DNA of 64,000 nucleotides from NCBI GenBank assembly GCA_947172415.1, contig OX359199.1, positions 1,762,001 through 1,826,000 on the forward strand, read 5' to 3'. Source of the DNA: Chondrosia reniformis. Taxonomy: Eukaryota; Porifera; Demospongiae; Chondrillida; Chondrillidae. Made by a program: the position numbers and the translations under genes. Of this stretch, positions 1 to 13,300 are shown piece after piece. Position 1 is the first letter of the stretch; each line of letters opens with the position of its first letter. The notes under the pieces are model-generated. The model ran no database searches. It saw nothing but the letters and a program-made list of their open reading frames with translations, and was not told the origin of the DNA.

Positions 1-471
1 ATGACACATTTCCAAAACAGTTTTAGAAATTTTGATTTCTACATAAATTTGCCCTATCTCTCCCCATACATTAACTTAACAAATGTACAATTAGTGTCGT
101 AACACTGTTAATTCGGTAAATATGAAGCTTAAACTTGGTATCATATATACATGTCCATGACCAAATGCTGACACCAAGTTTAAGCTAGAGTTATAATAAA
201 TTACAGAACTAAATGTACTGGTATTATAATACTAACTTATAATGTATATATGCATATGTTGAGATATAATGCATTACAATCACAATAAGAACTATTTACA
301 AACCATACAGAAAAGTGTTGAAAAAGGTGCTTGAGTTTGAATTTACTTAAGATTGCAGGAAATAATTAATGAGTGAAGTGTTACAATATATTTTAATGAT
401 CAATATAAAGTACGCATACAATAATTTTAAGCAACTAGATGAAAGGGCTACAACTGGTCGTTCCAGAAAAC
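1..471. other. 3' flank of integrin alpha A
   Basis: AT-rich sequence after the alpha A stop codon, presumably 3' UTR and flank. It holds a small inverted repeat with perfect 14-bp arms (126-139 and 173-186). I see no gene. Confidence 0.5.
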
Positions 472-3400
472 CTACACTTCTGCATTAGAGTCTTTTTCAG
501 GAGCTAAATTATAATCATTATCATCACCGATGGAGCCATCTGAATCGGACTGTTTCATATTGTTGGATTGTGTTTCTTCATTTAGATCTTGCTGCTTTAC
601 CACGTCCTCCTCACTTGCTGCAGCAGATGCGGCAGCAGAAGCAGAAAGCACCTCTACCTTCACTGTCGGTTCTGCACTACTTCTTTTTCTCTTAAAGAAA
701 CCACACTGTCTCAAAGAAAAAGTAAAGAAATATTAATAGTGCTATAGTACCAAGCGTAAGGGTATTAACACTTACAAAATATAAAATGAAGATAATAACA
801 ATGAGTAGAAGCAAGGCTATCACTATAGGTACTACAATTATCCACCACGCCACTCCACTTGCCGGAGCAACTGTAGTACTTAAAAAATTAACAAGAAGGA
901 AACTCTGCAAAAGGAGAATACAGAATATGTATTATATAGATATACATACATATGAAATGATAAACGAGTGCCTGATGTGATCATTATGATTTGGTAACTA
1001 TTTTGAGCTTTAGCAACACTTAATAAACAGGTTTGAATAGATTTGAACATTCAGACCCTTAGGTTTGGTCAGTACATACAATGTTTATCAAACCAAATAG
1101 ATTTATATATATATATATATCACATTACCAGGGCAACTGGGTGATGTCTGGGGTGTAATAAACGTGATATCCGCCCTCGACCTTCTGCCTCGGGCAGATA
1201 TCACTTATGCATCACACTTGAGTGTGGTATAACTAGTACATACGTATATGAGTGTATGACACAAAATAGCATAACTCACTTGTGCATTGTTGTTGTTGCC
1301 AGGGTCAATATAAAAATCATACTGCTCTGCTACATTTATGGAAGCTTCAATCCTTACATTCATACTGGGTGTTTTCTTCTCCTAAATAACAACATTCCCA
1401 AAATATGTATGTATAGCATAAATTAGAATACCAATGTTATGTGAGCATTGCCAGTAGAAATCGCAGAAAATTATTGGCCTCAGGTATTTATTGAAAAAAT
1501 GGCCGTCACATATATTTTTAATCGACCATATCTCCATCTGAAAAAAGAGAACTTCACTCAAACCTGGCAGTTCTCTAAGGGCCATAATAGATGCTTCCTT
1601 TCGGCTTGGGAGCCATTTTCTATGGTTTCTGACAGCACTTGTATAGTCTCGAATCCAGCCCCTATCCTCTGCGCGTGTCACTATTGTGCAATCGCTTCGG
1701 ATATGGATTCGAGACTACTTGTATAGATATCTATACATGTACATGTATAAAGGCATACTTATATGCATACAGATACACTAAGCTAACCTGGATGTAGCCA
1801 GGATAAAAATTGGCAGTAAGCATTATGAATTCTGCATTTTGACCACTGTCTTCAGACTGAAATGGACCAGTGGTGCACACGATTGAAAGGCAGCTCACAT
1901 CAACATCATTACAATCCTACAGTGATGGAAATCTAAGATGAAGGTTGACCAAAGGATGTAAACCAATACTGCATTTTAGATGAAAGAATTGAAAGATGCT
2001 CCATCCAAAAGAAATAGAAGGATCCTTCTATCATATAATAAAGCTTTGTGTCATGTGCTATTCCTGTCAATAACTGGTTTCAAAGGTATCAGAAATGATG
2101 TTTAACAATCTCTTCAGCCATCTAGTAGGCATGGCAGAGTCTTCAACAGATTAACATTTTGCTAGAGGTCAAGTGCAATAGTTAAACTCACAATAGTCTC
2201 AATTGATCCTGTTTGAGCAGATGAATTACGTGACTGTTGTTCTTGTCTCTTCCGACGACTGGAATCCATGGGAAGTTTGATGTTACAGTTTTCTGGAAAC
2301 TACAGTCATAAATAAATAAATAAATGTCATAAAGTGCTTTTATATAATCATTCTTAGACATCAAAAAGAATGAAAAACATGAAAGAAACAATTGGTGGAT
2401 ATCAAACCCAGGACAGCTGGTTATATCACAACCAGTGCTCTGTCACTAAGCTATATACGTACGTACAATTGCCACAGCAATGCTCCATTCAAATTCACGT
2501 TTCCCCTCTTACACTAACATTTGATATAATATGCAAAAATATAAATAACAAGTAAAAATCTTGTGTGGTGAACCTAAAGTATATTCGTATTCATTTGATA
2601 TCACGTATGTATCTATGAGAAAAGTGCAACAACTGTAAGTAAGAGGAATACAATATGGTACTACAGCAGCCTCTAATAGACACTGAAGTACATCAATCTT
2701 GCTTAATCTGTCTTAATCACATGGAACCTACTTCAATAGGCTCTATAATCCTGTGCCTTCCATCACTGGTGGCATTTGGTAAGGTAAGTGTCACTGATGC
2801 GTTTGGAAGGGATGTAGGTCCATCACTGGAGAAGATCACATTGATTGTCAGTGTAAGTGGTACTTCAGAAGCAGCAGAATCTGAAATGTCTAGCTCAAAG
2901 GGACTTAGAGAAACTCTAAATGAATGAAGAGAAACTTAATAAGATTATACCGTTCATCATAGAATTAATACATAAATACTAATACTAGTGAATGCAAGGC
3001 ATTGTGTGGCAAGCCTGAGCAAGTGCCAGTGGTTGTTTCAGTGCGAATTACTGAGCCGACTTTGTAGCTTTTATACACCTGAAAATTCGGCTTTATAAAA
3101 AGACCAGAACTTTTGTTATCTGGGGTACCACTCCAATTTCAAATATCAGAACAAAGTTTAGTGTATTTGCTTTACAAAGAACAAAGTAAGAAGTTGATGT
3201 GACAATAGATGCATGAGATAGAAGCTGATTAGCTTATCATATCAAACGGGCCACCTCTTCCAGCTGCTTTCACTTGACACCTGCCATTATCTATAACACA
3301 GCTTGTTCACAATAGATATGAAATCGCACCTAAGGGCATTTCACAGCAATCAGGTACCACAGAGATCCACCTTAACTCATTAACACCCGAATTCATCTTT

Positions 3401-6400
3401 TCTGACTTCTTGCTGTCCATGCATAAAGCACCTGAAACTAGCTGTTATATACCTACATTTTCTCCATCATGACTATAGCTAGCTACCTTCAGTACATTGC
3501 ACTATGTGGAAATGTCTGACTACACATCTAAAGACCAATAGGCCAAGCCCAATGTTCCTCACAAACGACAGAATAGAGACAAGACATGTTGTAAGGAGAG
3601 AGCATGAAAGGGGACCCACTGCACTGCTCTGCATTCATCTAGTTTATCATATCAAATGGACCATTTTAGTGGCCGTGAACAATTATAGGCATGTGAAAGT
3701 AGAAAACGCAAACGATAAAAGGTTAACTATTAGACATATTGCATACGTACACGCACGTACACACACACATGAAGACAGGTAAAAATCACTGTACACCTTG
3801 CTAGGGTGGGGCTCGCTCAGGCTCACCCCAAATACAATTGAGAAAAAGAATATACCACCTGAAACATGCATGGATTAAATGACATAAACTCAATTTCTTA
3901 CTCTGATACTCTAAGATCAGCCATTGATGTAATGTTACCACTAGTTTGAAATTCATCATCTTCTGGTGTTAGCTCTATTCCTAATGGGTCTGCAAATACT
4001 TTAAAAGTGATGTCAAAATCCTCATTGAGAGGTTCTGTTGAAACTGAACTAAAGCTAACTTCAAATACGGCCTGCAAAAGTAGAAAACATGCATCAAAAA
4101 GAGCATGTAAATTAGACTTTAATAATATGTAGTCATTTCAATTATTATGTTTTAGTGTAGGTAAAAAACTTACAGATTCATTATGCCTAAGACGGGTAGA
4201 TACTGGACACTGCTTTGTAACTATGTCTTTCTCTCCATCTAGCAGTAGACAGTTCAGTAATCCCATAGAAGCTTGAAATCCTATGATACCTTTTTTGTAA
4301 GATATATTCAACTTGGTATCGTAAGCATCTTCTCCATTGTTTGAGATCATAAATTGAACTTTAAACTCTGAACTATCACCTGCTACAATATATTCTTTTT
4401 CAGGTGGATCATATGACCTTTCAATTAAATGGATTGAGAGATTAGTATGACATATCTCATCATCTCCACAATAGTCAGGTTTCACCTAAATGAGAGAGAT
4501 TAGATGTGCATATTTGTACAGTGGATCTTCACTTATCCGGACCTCGAGTATCTGGCCTTCGATTCCGTTTTCTAATTAACGCTCATCATTTAGTATTGTG
4601 TACATGTTTACGACAATGGCTAGCTGTAGCGATGTCTCCTTGAAAAGGAAGTGTTGTTGTAGTACTTTAAAGACCAAACTAGCTTATTTCAAATAACCAT
4701 TCGACATAATCTCGACCAAAATATCACTCGTTTGCACTCGCCTCAGTGAGTTCCTCGTTTGAAAACCTTGATCAAGGCAGCGTTTATTTTGGCGCATACT
4801 GTATGTGCACATGTACAGTACAATAATTATTGCTTCACATATCTGGTCATTTCAGTTATCTGGACACAGTCCAGTCCCGCTGGGTCCAGATAAGTGAGGG
4901 TCCACTGTACATCTTACAGATACGTATGTATGTACATGCTACACCTACTTTAGAGTAAAAGGCCTATAGGAAACTAAACCTAGTGAGAGCTTTGGATGAG
5001 TATACAAGAGTCTTCTCTTTCTCCTTTTCCACTGGGCCAGACAGCTGTATCTGGGAATTCTACCCTTCATCAGTGATCCTGGGATTCTTTGTCTTAATTC
5101 TTATTGATCTTTTTGAGTCCTTGGCTCACATGTATAATACCATTGAATTAGTAGAAACCCACAATATCCATCTGTCTACCAGGTGATTAATTATAGTCTT
5201 AGATCATGATATTATTTCTGCAATTTCTACAATTATATACAAAAATGAATAAGGTGCAATCTCATAAATACTTGACTTACAGTAAGGCTGGAAGCCTCAT
5301 CAGGAACAACAACAACTGGTCTACTATTCAAATCAGAGAGGGTCTGATTACCATCAGTTTTATTGACTTGATAATCAATCTGCTTGACCTGAAATACCAC
5401 ATTAAAATCTGAACGACTGTCCACAATGACATTTCTAACATGAACTGTGTAGTTGATACAGGTGCTTGCTCCCACAACTGAACTATTCACTGTAAGAAGA
5501 CCAGTTATGTTTTTCACATTTGTTCCATTTTCAGTCAAAAAGAAAGTTCTTTGAACTTCTACATTCTTATTTGCATCTCCAATTAATGTAAATTCCAAAC
5601 CTATGAATGGGCAGAAGAAAAGATTAAATTTTAATTGTACCATACATTCACAGATTACTTCATAGTGAACTAAATGAAGCTAACTACATAAAGCACCTGC
5701 ATGTACAAAAGCTTTGAAAATAGTACCAAAGTCTTATCTCAGCTGCGGAACTGAAGTTCCATTGAAATGGCATATATCAGCTATCACCTCCCAGTCATGC
5801 AAGATTGGAAAAATCATTAAAGAACCACAGACAGCTGTTTTGCCCTCATTGGGCTCATTAGTGCGGCAAACCAATTTCATATTTCATACTTAAACTCACC
5901 AAAACTATCTCCAGTAAATCTAGTTTGATTTGTTAGTACATTTACACAGGCCTCCACTACAAAGCTTCAAAGAAGAAGATTTACAAATTAATTCAATTGT
6001 TGTTAGTATTTATGTATAGAATTATCAACCTTAACAGTACCATATCATTGAACAATATAATATTTGTTAATTATCCTTTTACCCACCGTGTTAAAGAGAG
6101 AGTAAAAACTGCCTAGTCTAACCTTTTAAAGGTCCATTTTCAGCTTTAATAATTTTGAAATCATCCGAATAACCTTCGCTCAAGTTATTAAGAGCAACAA
6201 AGACTATACAACTAAAAAGCGCTATAGAAATAAGTCCTTCTTTTAGACGGCCATTTTTAAAATTTGGTATAACTCTGAAAATGTTCTGCAAACATTGAGT
6301 TATTTCGTTAACACTTGCGAAGATTCTAATACATAAGCGCTATTGATACCTATATATATATATATATATATATATAGATCGTACGATTATTTAACTGTGC

Positions 6401-9400
6401 GGGAGATAACAGTGTAAAGAATTTCAAGCCAATATAGCTAATGGTCATCAGCGGGTAAGAGGTCACAACTTATACTTATAATATTATGCGTATATAATGT
6501 ATGTACATACGTATATAACAATATAAGCACAATTATATTTTATTGAACTTACCATGCATAACCATTGCAGTCCTTGTTATCCAAAAAGACATTACCAATT
6601 GTTGTCTGAGTCACTGTAGTATTAACTTTTACAATAGGAAGAGATCTACACATTTGTGTACATACAAAGATAGTTTATAAATAAAGACACATGTACAGAT
6701 TAAATTTAGCATTGCATTCATACAGCAGTGAGTTATATACTAGTTGTATGTGTACATGACATTATGTATACATCACTCTTACCTCAGCACAATAACCTGT
6801 TGAGATTCAACTGATGATATCAAAAGATCTACAAGTATAGATATACAGTATTTGTATATATGAGTAATTAACCTAACAATCAGACCATAATCATCATCAT
6901 AATGTTTGACTATGAATATTGTGGTTTGATTATTTATCACTAAGATGTTTGAATGTAATTACTCATGTCAGAATACCTATGTACTTATCCTCCAATAGAT
7001 GCTCATGCAAAGGACGAACCATCCAAAAGATAAATACTTATGGATTAATTATTAGTCTTTTTTGGGGTGCCAAAGGCACTCCTATATTGTTTTCAGAAAT
7101 TAATGTTAACCTATGGCTTCCTGTTCGTAACCTTGTATATATATCTGTCACCAAAATGGCAGACACTCGGCTGGCTTTTGTTTTCTAGCCTAAAATTAGC
7201 TTTCTCTTAATTAGCATAGAACATTGAATGAACGAAAAGGATTTAAAACCACCTTTACTAATACTATGTAACGTAAAGCTTGCGCAAAACATTTTCCATG
7301 AGATATGGCCTTGAAATTGACTGCAATCAAGCAACAACCAGAATCATTTAACCGGAGATCTAAGAACCAGCAAGTAGTTTGAGTTTGGGGGGCGCCAGGT
7401 GCCCCACGAGTTTTTTAAACTTAAAATACTTGCTTCTGAAAGTGAGGCATATAATCAAAGAAGCAATTTTCAGTAATTAGCTCTTACCATTGTACTTGTT
7501 CCCATCCACATCTACTTGGCTGTACAGGGCATGTCCAAACACACCACCACTCCCAAGTACATCAGTATTCAGTGCACTGGCCTCAATTTTCTAATCAATA
7601 AGGCCAAAAGAAATTACACATTTGTAAAATAGAATGTATGTATACAAATATATTAATATATAGAGAGAGCCGTGGAGACATTTACACATTATTTAGAGCA
7701 GGTACATATTAACTAAAAAGATGAATTTGATGAAAAAACAAAATAGTCTCCACCTCTGAAATTGAGCACATACGTATGTACGTACGTATGTGTATTATAC
7801 CATACTGGTAATGGAATCAAAGATGGCTGTATTGCTATATTTCAACAACATTTACGAAAGGAATAACAAAATGGTGTAATTCAAAAGAATATCCTTTAGT
7901 GGGTATTACCATAATTAGTGAAGCGTGAGGCACTTAATATATCTTTGCTATACTCACATACATTGTTAACACCTACGTAAGAACTCATCATGCAACAAGG
8001 TACAACATACAAACTAATAATGACAAATCTAAGATACCATTTTCCTACATGCTATATGCCTATTCTGTAAAAAGAGCCTATAGGGGAACTAAACCTGAAG
8101 AGAGCTTTAGATGAAGATACAGGAGTCTTTTCTTCCTTCTTTTCCCTTCTTTCATCTTCTTCTCCACTGGGTCAGACAGCCGTTTCTGGGAATTCCACCC
8201 TTCATCAGTGATCCTGGGAGTCTTTGTCTTTTTCTTTATCTTGATCTTCTGTGAATCCTTGGCTTACAAACTAATAATGCCATTAAAATGTGCCTTCTAT
8301 AGCTACTGTATATATATCCCAAACCTGTACAAAGTTCCTGTTTAATCCTGTCCCATCTTCTTTGCTTATGAAAACATACACAGTTCCCATTCCTTCATAA
8401 GGAGCACTAATAGCCACATCTAAAATATTATTTGAACCAGCAATAATGTCATAATAGGGGAGTCATATAATTATTTGCACAAAAAACACTATGGACCAAG
8501 TGACTGAAGTCTTAGCTAGGGGAACCACATACTATTAAAATGGCTACCAGTGATTGCCTCTCAGTCATCCAAAATGGAAATCATCAAAGAACCACAAACA
8601 GCTGTTTCACCCTCCTTAGGGCTCATCAGTGTGATATACTTTGGATGTGAGCTTGGATGACTGCTTCAACTTATTAATCCACCACAAGTGAAACACTTGT
8701 GGTTTCATAATAAGTGAAGATGGAGGTTAAAGTATAAACATAACTGAAAGTTCATAATAAAAAATTCATCTAAGATTATATGAGAAACAAGTAATAAAGT
8801 GTGATTGACACAAATCAATACTGAATTATATTTTCATGCAATTGCAATTTTAATTTTAATGCAATTTTATAGGCTCACCATCATAGCCATCCACACTGAT
8901 GTCCCCTAGGTTAGCCATTGCATAGCCAAACCTTCCAAATGCGACGCCACTTCCAGTCAACACTATGGGATTACTATCCTAAAATATCCAATATAACGCA
9001 TGTCATCAAATTTATTAAGCAGTTCATATGATTGTGTAGTATGTTAGTAAGATTAACAAGTAAAGTTACACTACTAAGATTCAAAGATTAGTCAATTGCA
9101 ACGCTTAGGGCTATATTGCAGGTTTGAGGCTTATACTGTAAACAAAAAAATGCATAATGCCTCAACAATATTCCAACGATAATGATACACCTAATTAGGT
9201 GGTGATAACACAGTTTTTATTAATCATTGTGTTGATAAATTTTAAGGATTAAGACATTTCAACCTGTAGGTCTAGAATCATTCTAAATGACAAAGGCCTA
9301 TGGCTCTTATTCCTTTGCAGAAGTGTTGCTGATTGCTCAAACATTTCTTTAGCATAACGTAAAGGTCGCAACAAGTACTCCTTTTCATTTTATAAATCAT

Positions 9401-10238
9401 TGTTTGAACACTTTGCTATTGAAACAAATTGCCTCTTTCATATTGTTAACTTTCCTTGTTTAGAACAGAGCAATCAGTTAGCACCAAAAGAGAATAAAAA
9501 TTCATTGACATATGACTTCAGGATTACATTCATTGGCAAACAGAAAGAATTGATCCACACATATACCTACATACGTACGTACGTACATGTACTGTAGTAG
9601 TAGTATTACTTCCAGTAACTTACTACAGCTCCTCCTGTATTTTTATATACATACACTGCTCCAACTTCTGGTGAATCATAAGAACTCGGCTTCAGCGGGG
9701 CTCCAACTAAGATCCAGTCATACCTACACGACCAATTGAATGAATATTCACTGCAGTATAAATTAATACACACCATTGTGCAAGTCCTGCCAACCCACCC
9801 TCCATTGTCACTAAGTACAGCAGTTAGTAGTGATGCTCCATAGCCAATGTTGATGGAGGAACAGTCCTACATACATACGTATGTACATACATTTATCAAG
9901 GAAGCAGCGAGCTAACAATTAGACAACAATAAATGTATATGTAACAGTGAAGACCAGAAATTAAAAAAAATAATGTATGTACAATTTTGTTTTGAGAAGG
10001 TGGCTTCCAAAAAAATTAATTTGTTGTTTAATTTATAATAATTACTGAAATTCTATCTTATAAATTTATTTCTGTTGCATTGATTTTTGAAAAAAAATCA
10101 AAACCCAAAAATAGACTCCATATTAAAATTCACTTAAAGTAAATATTTCATCACTCTTGACCTAATCTTAAATTTCTCAGCTATACACCCACCTACACAC
10201 ACACACACACACACTAACCCACCTACACACACACACAC

Positions 10239-10279
<41 letters not shown>

Positions 10280-10326
10280 CACACACACACACACACACTA
10301 ACCCACCTACACACACACTAACCCAC

Positions 10327-10365
<39 letters not shown>

Positions 10366-13300
10366 CACACACACACACACACACACACACTAACCCACCT
10401 ACACACACACTAACCCACCTACACACACACTAACCCACCTACACACACACACACACACACACACTAACCCACCCATACACAAACTAACCCACCCATACAC
10501 ACACTAACCCACCCATACACACACTAACCCACCCATACACAAACTAACCCACCCATACACACACTATAACCCACCCATACACACACTAACCCACCCATAC
10601 ACACACTATAACCCACACACACACACTAACCCACCCACACACACACTATAACCCACCCATACACAAACTAACCCACCCATACACACACTATAACCCACAC
10701 ACACACACTAACCCACACACCCACACTAACCCACCCATACACACACTAACCCACCCATACACAAACTAACCCACCCATACACACACTAACCCACCCATAC
10801 ACACACTAACCCACCCATACACAAACTAACCCACCCATACACATACTAACCCACCCATACACATACTAACCCACCCATACACACACTAACCCACCCATAC
10901 ACACACTAACCCACCCATACACAAACTAACCCACCCATACACACACTATAACCCACACACACACACTAACCCACACACCCACACTAACCCACCCATACAC
11001 ACACTAACCCACCCACACACACTAACCCACCCACACACACACTATAACCCACACACACACACTAACCCACCCACACACCCACCCACACACACTAACCCAC
11101 CCACACACACACTATAACCCACACACGCACACTAACCCGCCCACGCACACTAACCCACCCATACACACACTAACCCACCCACACATACTAACCCACCCAT
11201 ACACATACTAACCCACCCATACACACACTAACCCACACATATACACACTAACCCACCCATACACAGACCTACACATATACTATGGTATGTACACAAATGA
11301 ATTTATCCTAAATAATTACTTACAGCAGTGTTAGAGGGAATCTTTCCATCTCGACAGACATGAGGTGCATCTATCATCATCACTGAATCAGACGCCTCAA
11401 AAACATAAAACTACGAGCAAAGTAAATGATGTATATTTTAAATAAAACTATATGTACATATATTTCAGATAATACATTCAAACAATAATACATAAAATCC
11501 AGAATATTTGGAGTAAAACAGATCTATACATTTAGTAAGTGTACTTACAGTATGTATGTACAGTTGCCAAAAAAGGAAGTTATCTATTTAACTTATTCTA
11601 GAAGTATACATACTTTGGAAGTGTCCACTGCCAAATAATTGGTAAATATAGAATCTGTAGCAGCAAAAGTGAAACATTGTACGTATATACGTATGTAAAT
11701 ATAGCTTTGGTACGTATATATCACTAAGATGTAGAACAGGTATATACATGTATGCATACTCACTAATCTCTGTTTTCTTGGTGACAAAGCCAAAAGCCAT
11801 GGAATATGCTGAAAACAGACAAGACAGATGGAGAGTAGCATTACAACTTAAGAACAATAAGTATGTACATATATAGCAAATCAAATGTCTAATTGGTCAG
11901 ATAATACAAGCCACGGCCTGCATCCCATAACACTAATACAAATTAACATTAACATAGCCTTTACGTGTGGAGGATTCAAACTTACAAAAATGGCTAAAGC
12001 TTTGATCTGCAACACTATATAGATCATCAACATAATCGCCTCTAAAATAATCAGCAGCACTTCCTAATGGAAACAAAATATTAAATCAAATGTATGCATA
12101 TTCAATACCTTTTAGCCTATATTGCATTATATAATATATAACAGTATTATTATACTGTTTTGACTTTGAATTTCCACATTTTACTAGAAGGATTTATATA
12201 AAATCACTAGTCTATTTTCTCAATTCATATTAACACTATAGCTATGACAGACATACATACGTGTACATATGTATATACTGCAAATCCCATTTACAGGGAA
12301 AGTAAAACACATTATATACGACTCACTAAACTATAATTCTTATTAAACTTGATCAAATTAATACACTTAACACTATATCATATCCATCACATGCTATCAA
12401 GCACATAAAATTTTATGTTAAAATGTGTCTGAAAATCCACTTGCCTCCTCCGTTATCAAACATGGGCTGACTGAAGAAGAACAAAGATTCTGGCGTCTAT
12501 ATTGTGGAAACATGCTTGTGAAGAAGTATGCAGATAAACACACTTGTGATTACTAAGCAGCCATTTTGATATCTAATATTACATGATTATATCTAATATT
12601 AATCTATTAATATTAAATTTATTTATTAAAAATAAATTAAATTATATTAATATCTAATCTAATATTACAATGGAACTTATTACGCCAAACCAGCCAAATG
12701 ACCACAGTCTAATCCTTGGCTGGGGGACTGAAGTCCTGGCAACCAGTGATTTCCTCCCAGTCATCCAAGATGGAAAAAATTAATAAAGTAGTAATACATA
12801 CATACGTATATACATACATATGACTAAAAAAATATAAGAAATTAACCACATCAGATTTATCATCATTTTCATCAGAATTCACTACCCATAGTATGCAAAT
12901 GGATCATTGCATGGATATCACATAATTGTACACAATAACAGTTGTTCTCTAAGAGCTCACATTGCTTAGCTGGTCTCCTATTGATGCTGTACCAGTAACA
13001 CAATTATAGACATTCAGTTGGGGTGAAAGATTGGTATACAGCGCTTCTACACATGAAAAAAAGCAAAGTATAATTAAATGAATGCCTACTTCTTCATGAA
13101 GATTGTATGCCATAAATGGCAGTTAAGGATTGATTGATTGACACTTTGGCCTCTTATTATAGTTATACAATGCTATATCCCGCCGATAACTCAGTAAATG
13201 CCGAAAAATGCTAATTCATAGAACTTAATTCTCATATATAGTATATGGTATTTTGTAACTTGCATTGTATAACTGTTATACACTCCACCCCTAGGGCATT

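Noticed and set aside
2980..3080. Extra alpha A exon (VYKSYKVGSV frame)
   Set aside because: Exons 21 and 22 already join in frame (VSE-VSLSPFELD) and this frame has no proper donor or family similarity.
10185..11277. Interstitial telomere repeat (CTAACCC)
   Set aside because: TAACCC units are never in uninterrupted tandem; they alternate with CACCCATACACA, so it is a minisatellite.
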